Shown one piece after another: positions 1-12,621 of a stretch of DNA of 64,000 nt (position 1 is the stretch's first letter; the number at the start of each line of letters is the position of its first letter). A program made the position numbers and the translations under genes. The stretch covers positions 1,736,001 to 1,800,000 of the forward strand of contig CM037470.1 of assembly GCA_021014325.1 (NCBI GenBank). Direction: 5' to 3'. Below the pieces are notes generated by a model that worked only from the letters and a program-made list of their open reading frames with translations, made no database searches and was not told the DNA's origin. Origin of the DNA: Plazaster borealis (lineage: Eukaryota > Echinodermata > Asteroidea > Forcipulatida > Labidiasteridae).

Positions 1-2446
1 GGAATAGAACCGTTAAAAAGGGGGTTCATCACCAACCAGAGAGACGCGATCGTTCTAGAAGCCGTCCATTAAAAGCAAGAAGGAAACGTGACAAATTGGT
101 GATGCTTTTCAACTACCTGCATTATTAACCCGTCCATAATACTAAATTATCTACGATAGCTCTCTAATTTGACCACTGGGGTTGAAAGTATACTGGCATC
201 TTAGTGGTCTCTCATGGTCAATTTCTCCGCGTAACGGGGTAAGGATCAAATTGGAGCACTTAAAACAGAACTTGGATGCCAGCTACTCAGGAATAAGACG
301 AGGACATTTAAATGGATCGAGAGGGGAAGGGGACTCAAGCGATGGTAAATTAGAAGCTGACTCGGTTTCATGAATTATAAAACCTACAACTGAACGTATA
401 GGAACCCACGGAGATCTCAGAATTTGATAAGAAGTCAGTTGTATAACTGGGTACAGGGCAATTGGGCTGGTGTACTGGTTTACCGGACTTAGTTGGTTCA
501 AATCCCGACTGATTTTGTATTAACTGTTCTTGTTTTTAAGGCGTTTATCTTGAAATTTTTTATCTGATTAGTATGCAATTAATACAATGTGTTTGTTTTG
601 TCTGGAGAAGAAGTGTTGGAAAAATTATGAATGTGGTGGAAGAGTCAGTATTTCGGTCTCGTCGAAATGTGTCAGTCTTCGTTTTTACAGATGCGAGTAG
701 AAAATTAATAATGAAATTAATTTTTAAACCATTTGTTTGCAGTCTGTTATCAATATTGCCTGGAGGTATATGGCTTTGATTAATCAGTATCCATATAAAT
801 TGGTGTTAAACTCTTCTGTTGAGTGGTGCATAACCTTACACAAAATAAGGGTAGGCAAATGTACGCACAGCCAGACTAACAAACAGGCTTAGTTTTCTTG
901 AAGTGACGTTGGTCAATAATGTGTTAATTTATGAATTGCGTCCAGGTAGTTGTATTTATATTTTTAGCCCAGTCTCATAAACGTGCCTACTGGTATAAGT
1001 AAACAATATTGTTGAGCTTATCCTGAAGCCCCAAAATTGTGCGTAGGCACAACGATACTTTCATTCAATCAAGAATATTTGACTAGTGTGCGGGTTTAGA
1101 AAGAACTTGCATCGCTATTATTATGCTTACACAAAAACCCGAAATAAATTAGCGTGCTTTTTGTTTTAGTTGCGATGGACAGTGGAAACGAATTTCTGCT
1201 AAGAATTCGATCAATCAAGCAGAACAAGTTTGCTAAGAGGATTAAGAAAAACAAAACCAGCTCCTGTATAACTTCAAGTTATTCACGTCCACAAATTCAG
1301 GTCAATATTGTAAATTCTCTTCCCAGATTTTCGGCGAACCATTATGTAAAAAAACCAAACCGGATCACTTCAGCGTAACTTTGGAATGCGGCATCGTGAC
1401 CACGGAATTAGATGAAAATACTTCCAACGACGGTAGGCAGATGACAAAGTACTGTTTCACAGAATGTCTTAATTAAAAGATTGGGATTTCGTGCTTCTCT
1501 TATTTCTCTCAAGGGAATGGATAGATTACAAAAGATTTCAGATCCGATAGCGCTCCTCTTGAGCAAGATTTATCAGAACCCCCAAAACAGAGGAGATGCT
1601 TTTGTTGAATTAGTATAATTGCTTTCGTGATTCGCTATTTTGTGTTTGTGTGTCTTGATGTATATTTTATAAGATCTGACCCAGATCTTTGGGAAAGTCT
1701 CTGAATTTCCTCTGAAAGGCAATGTCACATTAGCGACTTCGGCTTCGGCTGGAAGAATACGTTAACATACGTTGAAAGGCTGCTTTTAGCAACACCCTTA
1801 GCAACGACAGCAGTCGCATCTGCCAATTCGGAAACGGCCATATAAGCTTTTCAGGTTGCGTTTGTAAAGGGTTGACTTTGTTACTTTTCCAAACAAGTCT
1901 CCAAATTGGGTTACTTATGGGGGAACCTTTTGAGCGTTGAAAGTGTTTTATCTCGTCGTCGCTACAAAAATATTATTAGAAGCACATTTTGTTCCCTGTT
2001 AATTCACTTTCCAGCCCAAAATAGCAGACAATAAATATACCCAAACCGAAACTGTCACAATGTGCCGAGAGCAAAGCGACTGAATTGAGCTCGCCCTACC
2101 GCACAAAGTTATCTCCTCTTTCGAATTAAAACATCGCGAGCACACGGACATGGACACGGGCAAACAACGAAATCAAAGCAAGGATACATTCATTTATTCG
2201 TCGCTCCTTTTTCACCTGGCTTGACGCTAGGCAGGTGACGCTTTTGTGTGGCTTGGATTAAAGCCAATGGATAAGTACGTGACCTCATGCTGCAATCTTC
2301 CTCGAACAGGGGAAGTAGTATATATAACATATTATATAAACAAAATTGCAAGAAAACTGCATGTAATGTCTTAATGTTAAACACCGCCCTGGGGTGCATG
2401 GGTTTTAGTAACGCGGAGTTTGGAGTAATGCATTTTTATAGAATAT
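1..2446. other. No gene recognised
   Basis: I see no coding sequence with a family match and no splice-bounded exon. Open frames are short and low in information. Around 1725-1855 there is a degenerate stretch resembling the inverted-repeat element at 4923-5068: both contain a 'cccttagcaac/cccttagcagc' core followed by 'gccaattcg' and 'acggcc'. It is probably an old copy of that element. Confidence 0.5.
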
Positions 2447-2707
2447 CAATCTACATCAACCTCGTCCCCATGGTTTACTTTATTTCCAACCGTGTTTACA
2501 ATAGTACACCCTGGGAGGGAAACTCCTTACTTGGACCCTGATTGGACAACGAGTATTCACCATGTTCACAGCCAGACTATTCTAATTTGCATACGTATCC
2601 AAATTTTTTGGATATGCAAATGATCCAATACCAGGGTGAGAGAGCGGTCAACCTCGTACACATCGTACTGCTCGACACACCCTGGGGACGAGGTTGAATC
2701 TACATTG
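2447..2707. repeat. Short inverted-repeat element (MITE-like)
   Basis: The left end (2447-2470) reads caatctacatcaacctcg then tcccca. The right end (2683-2707) is its imperfect reverse complement. The interior has a second inverted pair around ccctggg/ccaggg and an AT-rich palindromic stretch at about 2586-2625. About 260 bp with terminal inverted repeats and no coding capacity suggests a non-autonomous DNA element. No transposase is visible. Confidence 0.6.
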
Positions 2708-3792
2708 ATTGCTGTGTTGGCTGTGACGTATGTTTATTGTTTATAGGTATACAAGTCATTTGACATCCAATGTAGCTTGATTAACTTATGATCTTCAATG
2801 ATCACCCACCCCCACAATCCACCCCGCACTTCATCCCACAACGACGGATGTAGGTATACTTGAAATAAATTCACACTTATAGTATGGCAATGCTCATTTC
2901 TAGGACTCTGTGATTGGTGACAAATTGAAATGAGTTTTAAGTTCCGGCAATTACCCCGTCTCCCTTGAAAAGCCAGAAAGGCTGGTGGGAGAAAAGTACT
3001 TAGTTTACTTAAATAAGTTAATAAGGAATGCAAGAAGTAAGATTTCTATCTGATTATGGGTTTACTTTTTTAGGTTTTTTTTCTATGACAGTAGGTGAAA
3101 ACGGTGATTAGATTGGAAGCAAAAGGATCTTAAACCAAACTGTCAACTGTCAATGATTTCAAAATTTGGATGTGCTGGCTATGGTAGAAGCTACTTAAAC
3201 CAAACTTAACCAAGTTTTAACGTTAACCGTATAAAGTTAATTCAGATAAATAGAAAAACCAAGCTCTTTCATGTTTTTCTTATCTGGGGATATTGTTCAC
3301 AGAAGCTCCTTCAATTAGCAAAGGGCGGAAATGCCATGATATCAACATACCTTCTAAAATGTTGACCTATAGTTTGAGACCTTTTTGTCAACAATGACTG
3401 TCACCCCCATGGTAATTAATGGGGTTAAGAGTAAATCAAAACTCTACGGACAAGTCAGCATCTCGATAATTGTAGAAAAATTTGCTACGATTTTTGTTAT
3501 TACCACATTGAATACGTCACCGGGTTAATGTTTATTGTGGGGTTTTTCTTTTTAATAATAACTCTCTTTAATTCTTAATTTCTACTCTACGTCCAATCAG
3601 TAAATTTGGTAATAAATCTTTAACGGATCTGTCATCTAGAGAATAACGTCTAATTCGGAAAGCTATTTCTATGTGTTTTCATTAGACTATTACTCCTAAT
3701 TGATTTCTATATGACAGGCTTCCAGATTTATCAATTTCCGATTGGATAGTTACTAATTTGAAAGTGAAAATGCTTGGGAGACACTTTGAACA
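2708..3792. other. No gene recognised
   Basis: AT-rich sequence without a recognisable gene, RNA or complete repeat. Open frames here have no family resemblance. Confidence 0.5.
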
Positions 3793-4034
3793 GGGCCCAA
3801 TTTCATAGAGCTGCTAAGCACAAAGATTTGCTTAGCATGAAATTTCTTCCGCGATAAAAACAGGATTACCAACCAAATTTCCATGTGATTTTCAGGATAA
3901 GCAAACAACAGCTGAATACCAGTAACAAGCAATATGCAACACATGGAAATTTGGTGGGTTATCCTGTTTTTATCAAGGAAGACATTTCGTGCTTAGCAGA
4001 TTTTTGTGCTTAGCAGCTCTATGAAATTGGGCCC
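3793..4034. repeat. Foldback element with GGGCCC ends
   Basis: The ends are long inverted repeats: gggcccaatttcatagagc at 3793 and its reverse complement finishing in gggccc at 4034. A 'gctaagcac' block sits just inside each end, and a second internal inverted pair (catggaaatttgg / ccaaatttccatg) lies in the middle. The whole 242 bp could fold into one long hairpin. A diverged relative lies at 53588-53899. Confidence 0.75.
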
Positions 4035-4108
4035 AGCTTTTAACTTGTCAATTTGAGAGTTGTTTGTGTTTTCCACACATCCCCGTTTCAAAGTCAATGG
4101 TTATCAAC

Positions 4109-4478
4109 TTAAAGGTATCGTAGACGTTTGGTAATGACTCAGAACAAATTAGCATAAAAACTTACTTGAGCAACGGAGAGCTGTTGATAGTATAAAACAT
4201 TGTAGGAAACGACTCCCTCTGAAGTAACGTAGTTTTTGAGAAAGAGGTAATTTCTCACTAAAATAATAAAAACTTCTAACTTGCAAGAAGTTTTTATTCC
4301 TATCTGAAAGCACACAAATTTGTACAACAAGGGTGTTTTTTCTTTCATCATTTTCTTGCAACTTCGATGACCAATTGAGCCCAAATTTTTACAGGCTTGT
4401 TATTTTATGCATATGTTGAGATACACCAAGTGAGAACACTGGTCTTTTACAATTACCAAACGTGTTCAGTGCCTTTAA
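4109..4478 (-). repeat. TTAA-flanked MITE, family 1
   Basis: Bounded by TTAA on both sides (4109-4112 and 4475-4478). Terminal inverted repeats have the form AAAGGyAyyGwACACGTTTGGTAAT. The centre holds an 'aaaacttctaacttgcaagaagttttt' hairpin and a conserved block 'tgaccaattgagcccaaat'. This is one of nine copies found by eye in the window; the TTAA flanks recall piggyBac-type target duplication, but no transposase is present. Confidence 0.85.
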
Positions 4479-4674
4479 ACCGGTAATAAATACTATAGCA
4501 GAATAATACAAAGGGACTGTAAACAAAACAACTTCAACACGCTGGCCTGTTTGTATTTATTGTCAACAAGATTTTATTATGATTATTTGTTATGAAGGCA
4601 GTCAACTCCGTGAGCTTTAGTTTTGGTTTACACTCTAAAAACTGACGGATTTCTGGGTTATCTTGTCACAGATT

Positions 4675-4877
4675 CGGGGTCACGTTACGCGTAACGCTTC
4701 TCATCAGAGTGTGTATTCCAATGCAGATTATTCTTCCTGCGTGGACATAACCACTCCAGATTTTCGGCAATATCTCAAAAACGCTACCACTTTTTGAAAT
4801 GAAATTTTCACAGGTTAGTTTTATGGTATATATCTACACAATAGGCTCCAATTACCAAACGTGTACGATGCGTTTAA
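4675..4877. repeat. Fragment of family-5 MITE
   Basis: The block 'gtgtattccaatgcagatta' followed by 'ttcttcctgcgtggacataacc' recurs nearly identically at 61049-61092, and the right end matches the common 'attaccaaacgtgtacgatg' terminus. The left end is degraded. Non-coding. Confidence 0.6.
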
Positions 4878-4922
4878 GAGCCTTCTACTTCCAATCTAAT
4901 CCCCGTGTTCAAGTCAATGTTA

Positions 4923-5068
4923 TAGGCCGTGTCCGAATTGGCGGCTACAGCTACGGCTACGGCTAGATTCCCGCGTCATCATGCGTTGAAGAATAGGACG
5001 CCCTTAGCAGCACCCTTAGCACCAGCCGTAGCCGTAGCTGTATAGTCGCCAATTCGTATACGGCCTTA
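4923..5068. repeat. 146-bp inverted-repeat element with GGCCGT ends
   Basis: The left end 'taggccgtgtccgaattggc' and the right end 'gccaattcgtatacggcctta' are inverted copies. Internal arms gctacagctacggctacggc and its complement extend the pairing, so nearly the whole element is palindromic. It is compatible with a small MITE; the related stretch at about 1725-1855 is more decayed. Confidence 0.75.
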
Positions 5069-5799
5069 TCTTGTAAAAGCTAAGAACATCATTCGCAAAA
5101 GGGGAAGTATAAATATTTCACTGGTAACCTTGCGAGTACAACCACGTGTAATCTCTCTTTGGTGAGCTTTGGTTCTTAAAGGCGCCGCTTAGGGGTATCG
5201 ACGTTTCGATCAGTATACTCTGCTCGTCTTCAAGAGCAGAGTACACTTGTCTGAAAACTCGTCTGAAAACGAGCAGACTGTTTGAAACGTCAAGACTAAA
5301 ACCACATTCTCAGAGCCAACGTACTTCCCCCCCCCCGAAAAAAAGAGGAAAGAAAAAAGAGAAGAAATTTTCACATGGTACCGGTAGTACCGCAAGTCTA
5401 ATAGTTACTTCCTTTTATCCACACCATGCAATTGGAAAAAAAAAACTTTGGGAAGGGAAACCTTGAATATAAAGCTAGAAACACTCTCTGTTTGCATGTA
5501 TTGCATATTAGTCTAATGGTTACTCCGTTGTTATCTATCTGCCCATTAGCGGTATCCTGCAAAAGGTGAAAGAAGGATCTTTCCGATCTGGATTTGACAA
5601 ATCGATATTAAAAGTGGGAAGATTTGTCAGATTTTCATTAATTTTTCCCCTACAGTCATCATTGTGAATCATTGTTTGTCCGGATGGTGATTATTGAAAG
5701 TAGACATTCTTAAAGTACACTTCAATTTTGAAACTTTGCAAACAAACACAATGGTTGATGGGTTTTTTTTGTCACGACAGACAAATAATACACCCACAC
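5069..5799. other. No gene recognised
   Basis: Includes a 'gtatcgacgtttcgatcagt' motif at about 5196-5215. On the minus strand it reads GATCGAAACGTCGATAC preceded by GAAGACGAGCAGAG, a kind of motif I associate with retroelement tails (Penelope-like among them). It is too short to classify. Confidence 0.35.
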
Positions 5800-6340
5800 A
5801 CACAGCTAGTTTCTGTTGCAGTCACTCTGTGGATATTCCTTTGTTCTGTACACGTAAGGTGTTTCAAGTCCTTACATTATGTGGCCACACTTCGTATGTA
5901 GCTTTAAAACACACAGAAAAAAAGTGTGTAAACACCTGCAATCGGCGACCCCTTCCTCTTTTGTTTATACTTTTTGGCAACAGCTCCCATTGGTTTTGTA
6001 CACGCTCTCCAACTGGGGACCTTTCTCACAACCGGGGACCCTATTGTCCTCTTTTGTTAAAGGTCCCCGGTTTGAATGTGTATACCTACCCACACACACA
6101 CACACACACATGAAGCTCTATGTTGCATTCACTATGTGGACATTCCCTTGTTCTGTACACTGAAGGAAAATCACATTCTTCAACACTGTAAAAAAAAACT
6201 GTATGGACTTGTGTAAGTCCACATAGTGTTTCAAGTCTCTACATTATGTGGACCTTTTTTGTTCTCAGGTCAACACCTCGTATGTAGCGTTGAAACACAC
6301 ACATTGAAACAGATTTGTTGCCAAATTCTTCTTCGTTTTC
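5800..6340 (+). repeat. Degenerate tandem repeat, GTGGACATT family
   Basis: Phrases such as 'cactctgtggatattcctttgttctgtacac', 'cactatgtggacattcccttgttctgtacac' and 'acattatgtggac...ttgttctcaggtcaacac' recur two to three times in diverged form. Each is followed by a 'cgtatgtagc(g/t)ttgaaacacac' segment. The same vocabulary appears at 43360-43770, downstream of BARX. A (CA)n run lies at about 6091-6110. Apparent open frames here are by-products of the repeat. Confidence 0.55.
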
Positions 6341-6613
6341 TTACGTACACCGTGTTATGGTCACAATACGTTAAAATAAATTACTTGAAAGCTTGGGTTT
6401 TTCGTGGTGTCATCCGCAAAAGAAAGAATTCTAGGCAAAATGAATGTGATTTACTTATTTATTTATTTTTTAAAGCTTAACCAATAATTTTCAATCTGAA
6501 AGCTTTTTGTATACTGATTCGTGCCAATGTTAGTCCTTCAGAGAAACATTTGCATCAGTCTTGAAAATAGCATTTAATTTAAGACCCCAAAGCACAGAAT
6601 TTCAGACAAAACG

Positions 6614-7000
6614 TAAAGGCACTGGACACTATTGGTAATTACTCAAAATAATTGTTAGCATAAAAACTTACTTGGTAACGATCAATGGAGAGCTGTTGAT
6701 AGTATAAAACATTGTGAATAACGGATCCCTCTGAAGTAATGTCGTTTTTTGAGAAAAAAGTAATTTCTCAGTAAAATATTTGAATTCATTTCGAGACCTC
6801 ACGCGTGAGGTCTCGAAATCACATCTGAAAGCACACAACTGCGTGTGACAAGGGTGTTTTTTCTTCCATTATTATCTCGCAACTTCGATGACCAATTGAG
6901 TTCAAATTTTCACAGGTTTGTTATTTTGTGCATATGTTGAGATACACCAAGTGAGAAGACTGGTCTTCGACAATTACCAAAGGTGTCCAGTGTCTTTTAA
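6614..7000 (+). repeat. TTAA-flanked MITE, family 1 variant
   Basis: The ends match family 1 (taaaggcactggacactattggtaatt ... aattaccaaaggtgtccagtg). The central hairpin differs: 'cgagacctcacgcgtgaggtctcg' replaces the ttcttgcaagaa hairpin. The copy in intron 3 of gene B (29686-30050) carries the same central palindrome, so these two form a subfamily. Confidence 0.85.
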
Positions 7001-7787
7001 CGGGTTTTCGTTGTTTTCACTTAAACGTCACCACCAAAATTGATGAAATGTAGCATATAGGTTGGTTGTAGGGTGGGTTTTCTGAAACCAGCGGATGTGA
7101 ATTGCTTTACTTTTCCGAAACAATAATGCACATTGCATTTAAATATTCACAATTTTCTTCTTTTGCTAAAGGCAACGTCGAACATGAAAAATATCTATCA
7201 TGTTGGGTTATCTGCGACCAAAAATGGATTCATTTTAGTATCTCGCCCACGTGTTTTTCCCGCACATATAATGTAGGACAGAGTCTTGTGACGTTGGTAA
7301 CGGGTCAAATTAAAGTATAAGAAGCTTGCCATTTGAGGGGGTTTACGTGATCCAATCAAGAGGGCCGCTAAGGGTACAATATTAATGTTTAAACCGAAAA
7401 TGAATGAAAGGGGCGGATTAAAGGCGTGTTCGGATTAAATTGATAGAGACTTACGAGCAGTTAGCATGTAGTAATTACAAAACAAAATTGATAAAACAAA
7501 TTCATTATACAATTATTTATTATTGATATTGACTTGTTGTGTTTGTGGTTCTATTTGGTTTACAAACGTAGTGCAGTAGAACATGCGTTTGAAAATTGCA
7601 TATTATTTAATAAGCAAACTGATAAATGCATGAATGTTTTGTTCTTATTCCACTCTTCTGATTTTGTTTAGATTACAAACAAGGTACAACAATCTGCGCC
7701 TGAAATAGATCATAATGGAAATCCTTGAATTTGTTTTTGTTCTGTAGGCCTATTAGTCCGTCCAAAGACATCTCGCCACATGTTTTC
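7001..7787. other. No gene recognised
   Basis: AT-rich sequence; no recognisable exon, RNA gene or repeat boundary. Confidence 0.45.
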
Positions 7788-8266
7788 ACTCTAAAAACTC
7801 CATGGTCAAAATTGACCCGGATTTAAGGGTGTGTACAACATTGGTAAGAATGAAAATATAAATGCTCACAGATTTGCACATAACTCACATGGTATAACGA
7901 TGGTCATGGTAGAAAACTTCCCTTGAAAAAAACAAACAAACAAACAAACAAACAAACAAACAAACAAATAGTTTTGCTTGAAATGCCATAGCTTTTACGA
8001 AATGAGTAAAATATTAGTAATTATCCTGCAGGATAAATATTCCGATGTTTGAAAAAAAAGTTAAAACACACAAGGTTTTTTCCCCACTGTTTTCTCATGA
8101 TTCCGAAGACCGATTTAGCTTAAACTTTCACATGTTTGTTATTTTATGTATATGTTGGGTCACATCGAGTTTGGATACAGGTCTTTTGCAGTTACCAATG
8201 TTGTACACACCCTTTAAGGGCCCGTGGGCCAACCCATTTCTGGGTCAGTATGACTCAGAATCTGTA
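7788..8266. repeat. GACCCGG element interrupted by a TTAA MITE
   Basis: The left part 'cactctaaaaactccatggtcaaaattgacccgga' and the right part 'cccatttctgggtcagtatgac' match the outer element at 42424-43016. Between them, a TTAA-bounded MITE of family 2 (7822-8217) has inserted. The inner element holds a perfect (AAAC)n run at about 7928-7968. Confidence 0.65.
7822..8217 (+). repeat. TTAA-flanked MITE, family 2
   Basis: Begins TTAAGGGTGTGTACAACATTGGTAAG and ends in an inverted form 'ttaccaatgttgtacacaccctttaa'. The interior shares 'gttcacagatttgcacataac' and 'catggtataa.gatggtcatggt' with the copy at 12622-12962. It carries an (AAAC)n microsatellite. No coding capacity. Confidence 0.8.
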
Positions 8267-9948
8267 TCAGAATGATCAACAAAATTGGCCGAATGGTCGT
8301 AACACTCGTTGAAAATGTGAGGTAAAATAAAATGATTATTGCCACTGAAAGAGTCGTAGCTGGAAAAGCAAAATAAGACTTCTTAAAATAAAATCAACTT
8401 AAATAGTGCACACCTTTTTGGGGGCAATTATCGCATGTATAAAATCCGATCTAAATCAATTTATTCAATTTCGTAAGTTCCTGCAAATCACTGGCAAAAG
8501 ATATGGTTCCATAATGGATGATAAACGCTACAATCACTTTTAGAGACAAATAGAACGGATAGTTTTGTCGGCAAGATATACCTTCGCCTTAAAAAGCGTG
8601 TTTGATAACATGGGTTGTCTCAGCTCCGTGAAATGTCATTAATTATACACTTAACTGCTGCCATAAAATGCAATTCGCACTGTCAGTGACCTTAATTTTG
8701 TGGTATTGATATGTTTCCTTTTCTTCCCCGCTACAAAGTGGTAATGTTAGCCACAAGCCACGAGGAGCCTGCGTTTGCTAATAACAAAGATAAATCTGTA
8801 GTTTAGGTTTCATTTAAACTCTTGAGGTAAATAACACTTTGCGAGAGTAAGCTAACGGTGGGCTTTAGTTTAGATATCGTAGAGCAGCATCGACTGTAAA
8901 TAGTCGTCCGCGTAGGTATCCGCCCACGAGGGTGGAACGTCGGAGCTGTCAGGCTTAACAACTTTAAATAAACCATCAAGTCACGGTTTATAGATGTGTC
9001 ATTTTACAAACAATGACACATTGGGAACACAAAATATATTTGGCTACTTATCTCGATATGGTGTTGTTTTGTATTAATTTCAATGGCCTATATAATACGG
9101 TTACGTATTGTATTGTTAAACTTATCACACTAGTAAAACCTTTTGATCAAGACTTTGCAATTTTGCAGTGGAAATATCACCCTGGCCTGGCGACAGGTAC
9201 GTTTTTCACAAGACTTTGATCAGCAGCATATTGCGCCACAGCACCTTGTAAACAAGTACATGGTGCTGTGTAAAGGAATTGGTCTCATATTTCAAAAACG
9301 TAGCTCCACAATAACTTGCAGGAAAAATAATGAATATTGCAGAGCCTGGAGCGTCACTGAGTGACGGATATAAGAACGCTATATAAGAAGCCACTATTAT
9401 TATTATTTTGCTGTTTGTAAAGGATGAGACATCAATCTGGCACAAAGAGCGTTGGGTTTGTACAATTAATTCAGCCCGCGTCTAAATGCAGCCCCGACCG
9501 GATGGGTTGAAATGTTGCCCCAGAACAATGTGCGCCTGCCTACTCTAGCCCGGGTTAACATTTAGCTACATGCTGTGAGCTTAATTTACCATCTGTAGGT
9601 ATCATGTTATTACGATAGTTGCACATTTGTCAGTTTCCCTGTATGCACAAGGCTATCAACTTCCAATCCCCGCTTTTGGCATCATCTTTGGCCTTTTGCA
9701 AACCTTTTCCGACTGCAGGCTTTGTTTAATGTTGAAGTACGGTGCAAAACGCACACTGATCCAACAATTATGACGGAAGCCAAGCCCAGGTTTCGAAAAG
9801 GCCCCTGGACCCACGGCACTGCTTTCACCGCAGAATTCTGTGCCGACGGAGCCCTGTAACGGACTACGAGCCGTACGCGCATTATTCCGCGGTAAGCATG
9901 CAGAGCCAATGAATTGGGACCTGAGCTCGATTGCACAAAGCACTCATC
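8267..9948. other. No gene recognised; one retroposon-like tail
   Basis: No gene is visible. At about 9340-9405 'gagcgtcactgagtgacggatataagaacgctatataagaag' followed by (ATT)n resembles the 3' tail of a tRNA-derived SINE; compare 'cgcgctatataagaac' in the SINE at 10646-10997. The stretch 9720-9930 is GC-richer but has no convincing exon. Confidence 0.45.
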
Positions 9949-10595
9949 TTAAAGGCCCTGTACACTATTGGTAAGATCGAAAAACAAAAATGTTCACAGA
10001 TTCACACACAACTTACATGATTTAAAGTAAGTAATGGTTCCTTAAAATATTTCTGTCTAAAATGCTATCGTTTCTGAGAAATGAGTAAAACAAAAGTTCA
10101 CTGTAAAAACAGTGTTAAGAGTATAAACACTTTCTAAACACTTTCTTGCTATCACTTTGTAAACACGTCCTAATGATTAACATGTTTAATAGCTAAACGT
10201 CTAATGCACAAGACGTTTAGCTATTAAACATTTTAATGTTTAATTTCTAAAATCTAATGTTTTAATTTAAACTTCTAATGTTTAATATCTAAACACCAAC
10301 TGTCCTATACTGCTAAACACTAAACATGTTAATCATTATGACGTGTTTACAAAGCGATAGCAAGAAAGTGTTTAGAAAGGTGTTTATACTCTAAACACTG
10401 TTTTTACAGTGGTGATAAAAACTCGATGTTTGAAAAAACAGGAAACACATACGGTCTCTTTTCATTATTTTCTCGTGACCTCGATGACCAATTGAGCTCA
10501 AACTTTCACAGGTTTGTTTGTTCATGCATATGTTGAATCACACAAAATGTGGACACTGATTTTGAGCTATTACCAAAAGTGTACAATACCTTTAA
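9949..10595 (+). repeat. TTAA-flanked MITE, family 2, with nested insertion
   Basis: TTAA lies at both ends (9949 and 10592). The outer sequence matches the uninterrupted copy at 59473-59838 over 'aaaggccctgtacactattggtaagatcga' and 'cctcgatgaccaattgagctcaaa'. It is almost twice the usual length because a foldback element (10099-10411) sits in the centre, where intact copies carry 'tttttatcacgcgtgataa'. Confidence 0.85.
10099..10411. repeat. 313-bp foldback (long inverted repeat) element
   Basis: The first half runs from CACTGTAAAAACAGTGTTAAGAGTATAAACAC through 'tagctaaacgtcta'. The second half is its near-exact reverse complement, ending 'ctaaacactgtttttacagtg'. The arms are roughly 110-130 bp around a small AT-rich loop region, so single strands could form a very long hairpin. 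It is inserted inside a family-2 MITE. Confidence 0.85.
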
Positions 10596-10645
10596 GTTGA
10601 GTTGTCGGTATTACCAAAGTGATTCGTATTGTGACTTCACACTTT

Positions 10646-10997
10646 ATAAAATAAATAAATAACAAGTTCTTATATAGCGCGTTTTACAATAAACGTATGA
10701 ATGCGCTTTACATTAGTGCCCTGGTCATTGGGCCAATAACATTCCTTTAATCTTTCTCAGCTCCCTGGGGAGTATACAGCCCCAAGCTGCCGTGGCGCTC
10801 CGAAGGCTTTTCAAACACAATATCAACCTCTACCCTCACAGGTGCCCATTTATACCCCTGGGTGAAGAGAAGCAATTATAGTTAAGTGTCTTGCTCAAGG
10901 ACACAAGTGTCATGACGGGATTCGAACCCACACCCTGATGACTTATCCACCAGAACTTGAATTCGATGCTCTTAACCGCTCGGCCACAACACCCTAC
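10646..10997 (-). mobile_element. tRNA-derived SINE
   Basis: Read on the minus strand, the head contains an RNA polymerase III A box (TGGCCGAGCGG) and B box (GGTTCGAATCC). They are spaced as in a tRNA with a long variable arm (Leu/Ser type). A central body follows with 'GTCCTTGAGCAAGACACTTAA', a phrase I recall from the conserved core of several deuterostome SINEs. It ends in 'CGCGCTATATAAGAAC' and a (TTATTTATT) tail. About 350 bp, apparently full length at the 5' end. The naming of the central domain is not certain. Confidence 0.85.
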
Positions 10998-12621
10998 TTT
11001 GCTTAGCAATTGAGATTGATAAACAGTTAAGATCAATCTTGACTCTTAATCGGCCCCTGGTTGCCTTGGATGGATAAAACAAAATTGATACTAAGCGATT
11101 AAGATCCATAACCCTTAGGCAAGATCTGCACACATTATGATTCAATATAGAATGAGGTTGTTGACATGTTTTGCACTATGTTAACCAAATCCATTCCAGT
11201 GTAATGTGATCTGACGTTTGTAATTACCCCCAAGTGTAAATAAATTAATCTTGAAATTGCGAAAGCCTTTTGAGGGCTGGGTAATTTTCACCCTATTAGT
11301 TCTGATAACGATTTATCATGGAATAATTTGCATCCACAAGACTTGTATCTTCTCTCCATTAATATTCCTATCGTGGTTCACCCATTTTGCTTCCCTCCTT
11401 AGATAATAGTATAACCATAACGAGGTTGTAAGTAAAATTATTCCTACCACTGCATGGTCTTTCAAGGGAAAGTAGTCCATCCTTTTGTTGAATCACTGTT
11501 TTATAATAATAGAAGTATAGCTTTTTATTTTGGTTTATTACTGTTATAATAATGACCTATATTTTTGCTGTTCCCCCACTTTGAAAAAAATAATAATAAT
11601 GAATCAAAGGCGAGTAAAGCATAAATTGGACGCGTATTCTTAATTTATCATTTTTTAATTGTCTTGATGGAGATTTTGGTTCCATTACAAAAAATTATCT
11701 TTGACATAAACAATCAGTATAAATATGAAACATTAAACCATAACTACTACTTCAACATGAAAACTGGAATAAAATAAAACTAAAACATATTATGATTAAA
11801 AATTACTGAACGATCACGAAGAAGACTTGAAAAGACACGCTACTTAAAATTTAAATTCAAGGGATCAGATTTTTAACTTGGTTTTTGTGCACTTCTCAAC
11901 AAACTTGTCTTCTTTGAGTCTGAATTCTAACGCAATAAGTTGTGTAAGACTTCTTTTGAAATTAACAAAAATGTCTGGTGGTCTATTCTGACTGTGAAGT
12001 TTTAGTTTGTTATTTTTTCTTTTACCCTGCTTCCATGTTATGTCCTTTTATTTTATGCCAGTCTGACGTCACATCAATGCTCCATTCTCTGAAATCCGTT
12101 TTTCCGGATAAGCAGTAAGGCCGATGTCAACTTGTCAATTGTGATCAGAGGAGGGCGCTGTGATGTTCTACAGGAACCCTATCCAAACAAATTTCCCCCG
12201 AATGAAGTATTCGAACAGGTAAAATAATAAACCACCATTAATGTTGAAAACTGCCCTCACTCGGCCAATATTTTGTGTACGTGGATCTGGAGGAAAAGCA
12301 GGTACAATCGCATAGAATATTTTAATATTATCTAGAATACGTCATAATTTGAGACGTTCAGTTTCCTTGACAACGTTTCTCTCTTTTTCCCTTCCTTAAA
12401 GTAATTTTTGATGATCTACAAATCAAAATAATTTCCCCAAACCACAACCATTATACACGATTTTTTTTTTCCAGAAATAGCAACATGTAAATACACAAAA
12501 GTAACAATTTAGAAATTATGTTTTATAACTCAACTACGTTAAAATCTAACCGGGGCTTTTAAATATTTTTAATTAAAAACTGAGCCTCATTCAAGGTCTG
12601 ACGGTTTTCGATATTTTGCTC
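10998..12621. other. No gene recognised
   Basis: Very AT-rich. No coding exon, repeat boundary or RNA gene that I can support. Confidence 0.5.

Noticed and set aside
5694..6163. 139- and 94-codon overlapping frames
   Set aside because: Both run through a degenerate tandem repeat and a (CA)n tract, with no family features.
10915..10997. A tRNA gene (Leu/Ser type) on the minus strand
   Set aside because: A and B boxes are present, but the acceptor stem does not pair properly and the sequence continues into a SINE body and tail.
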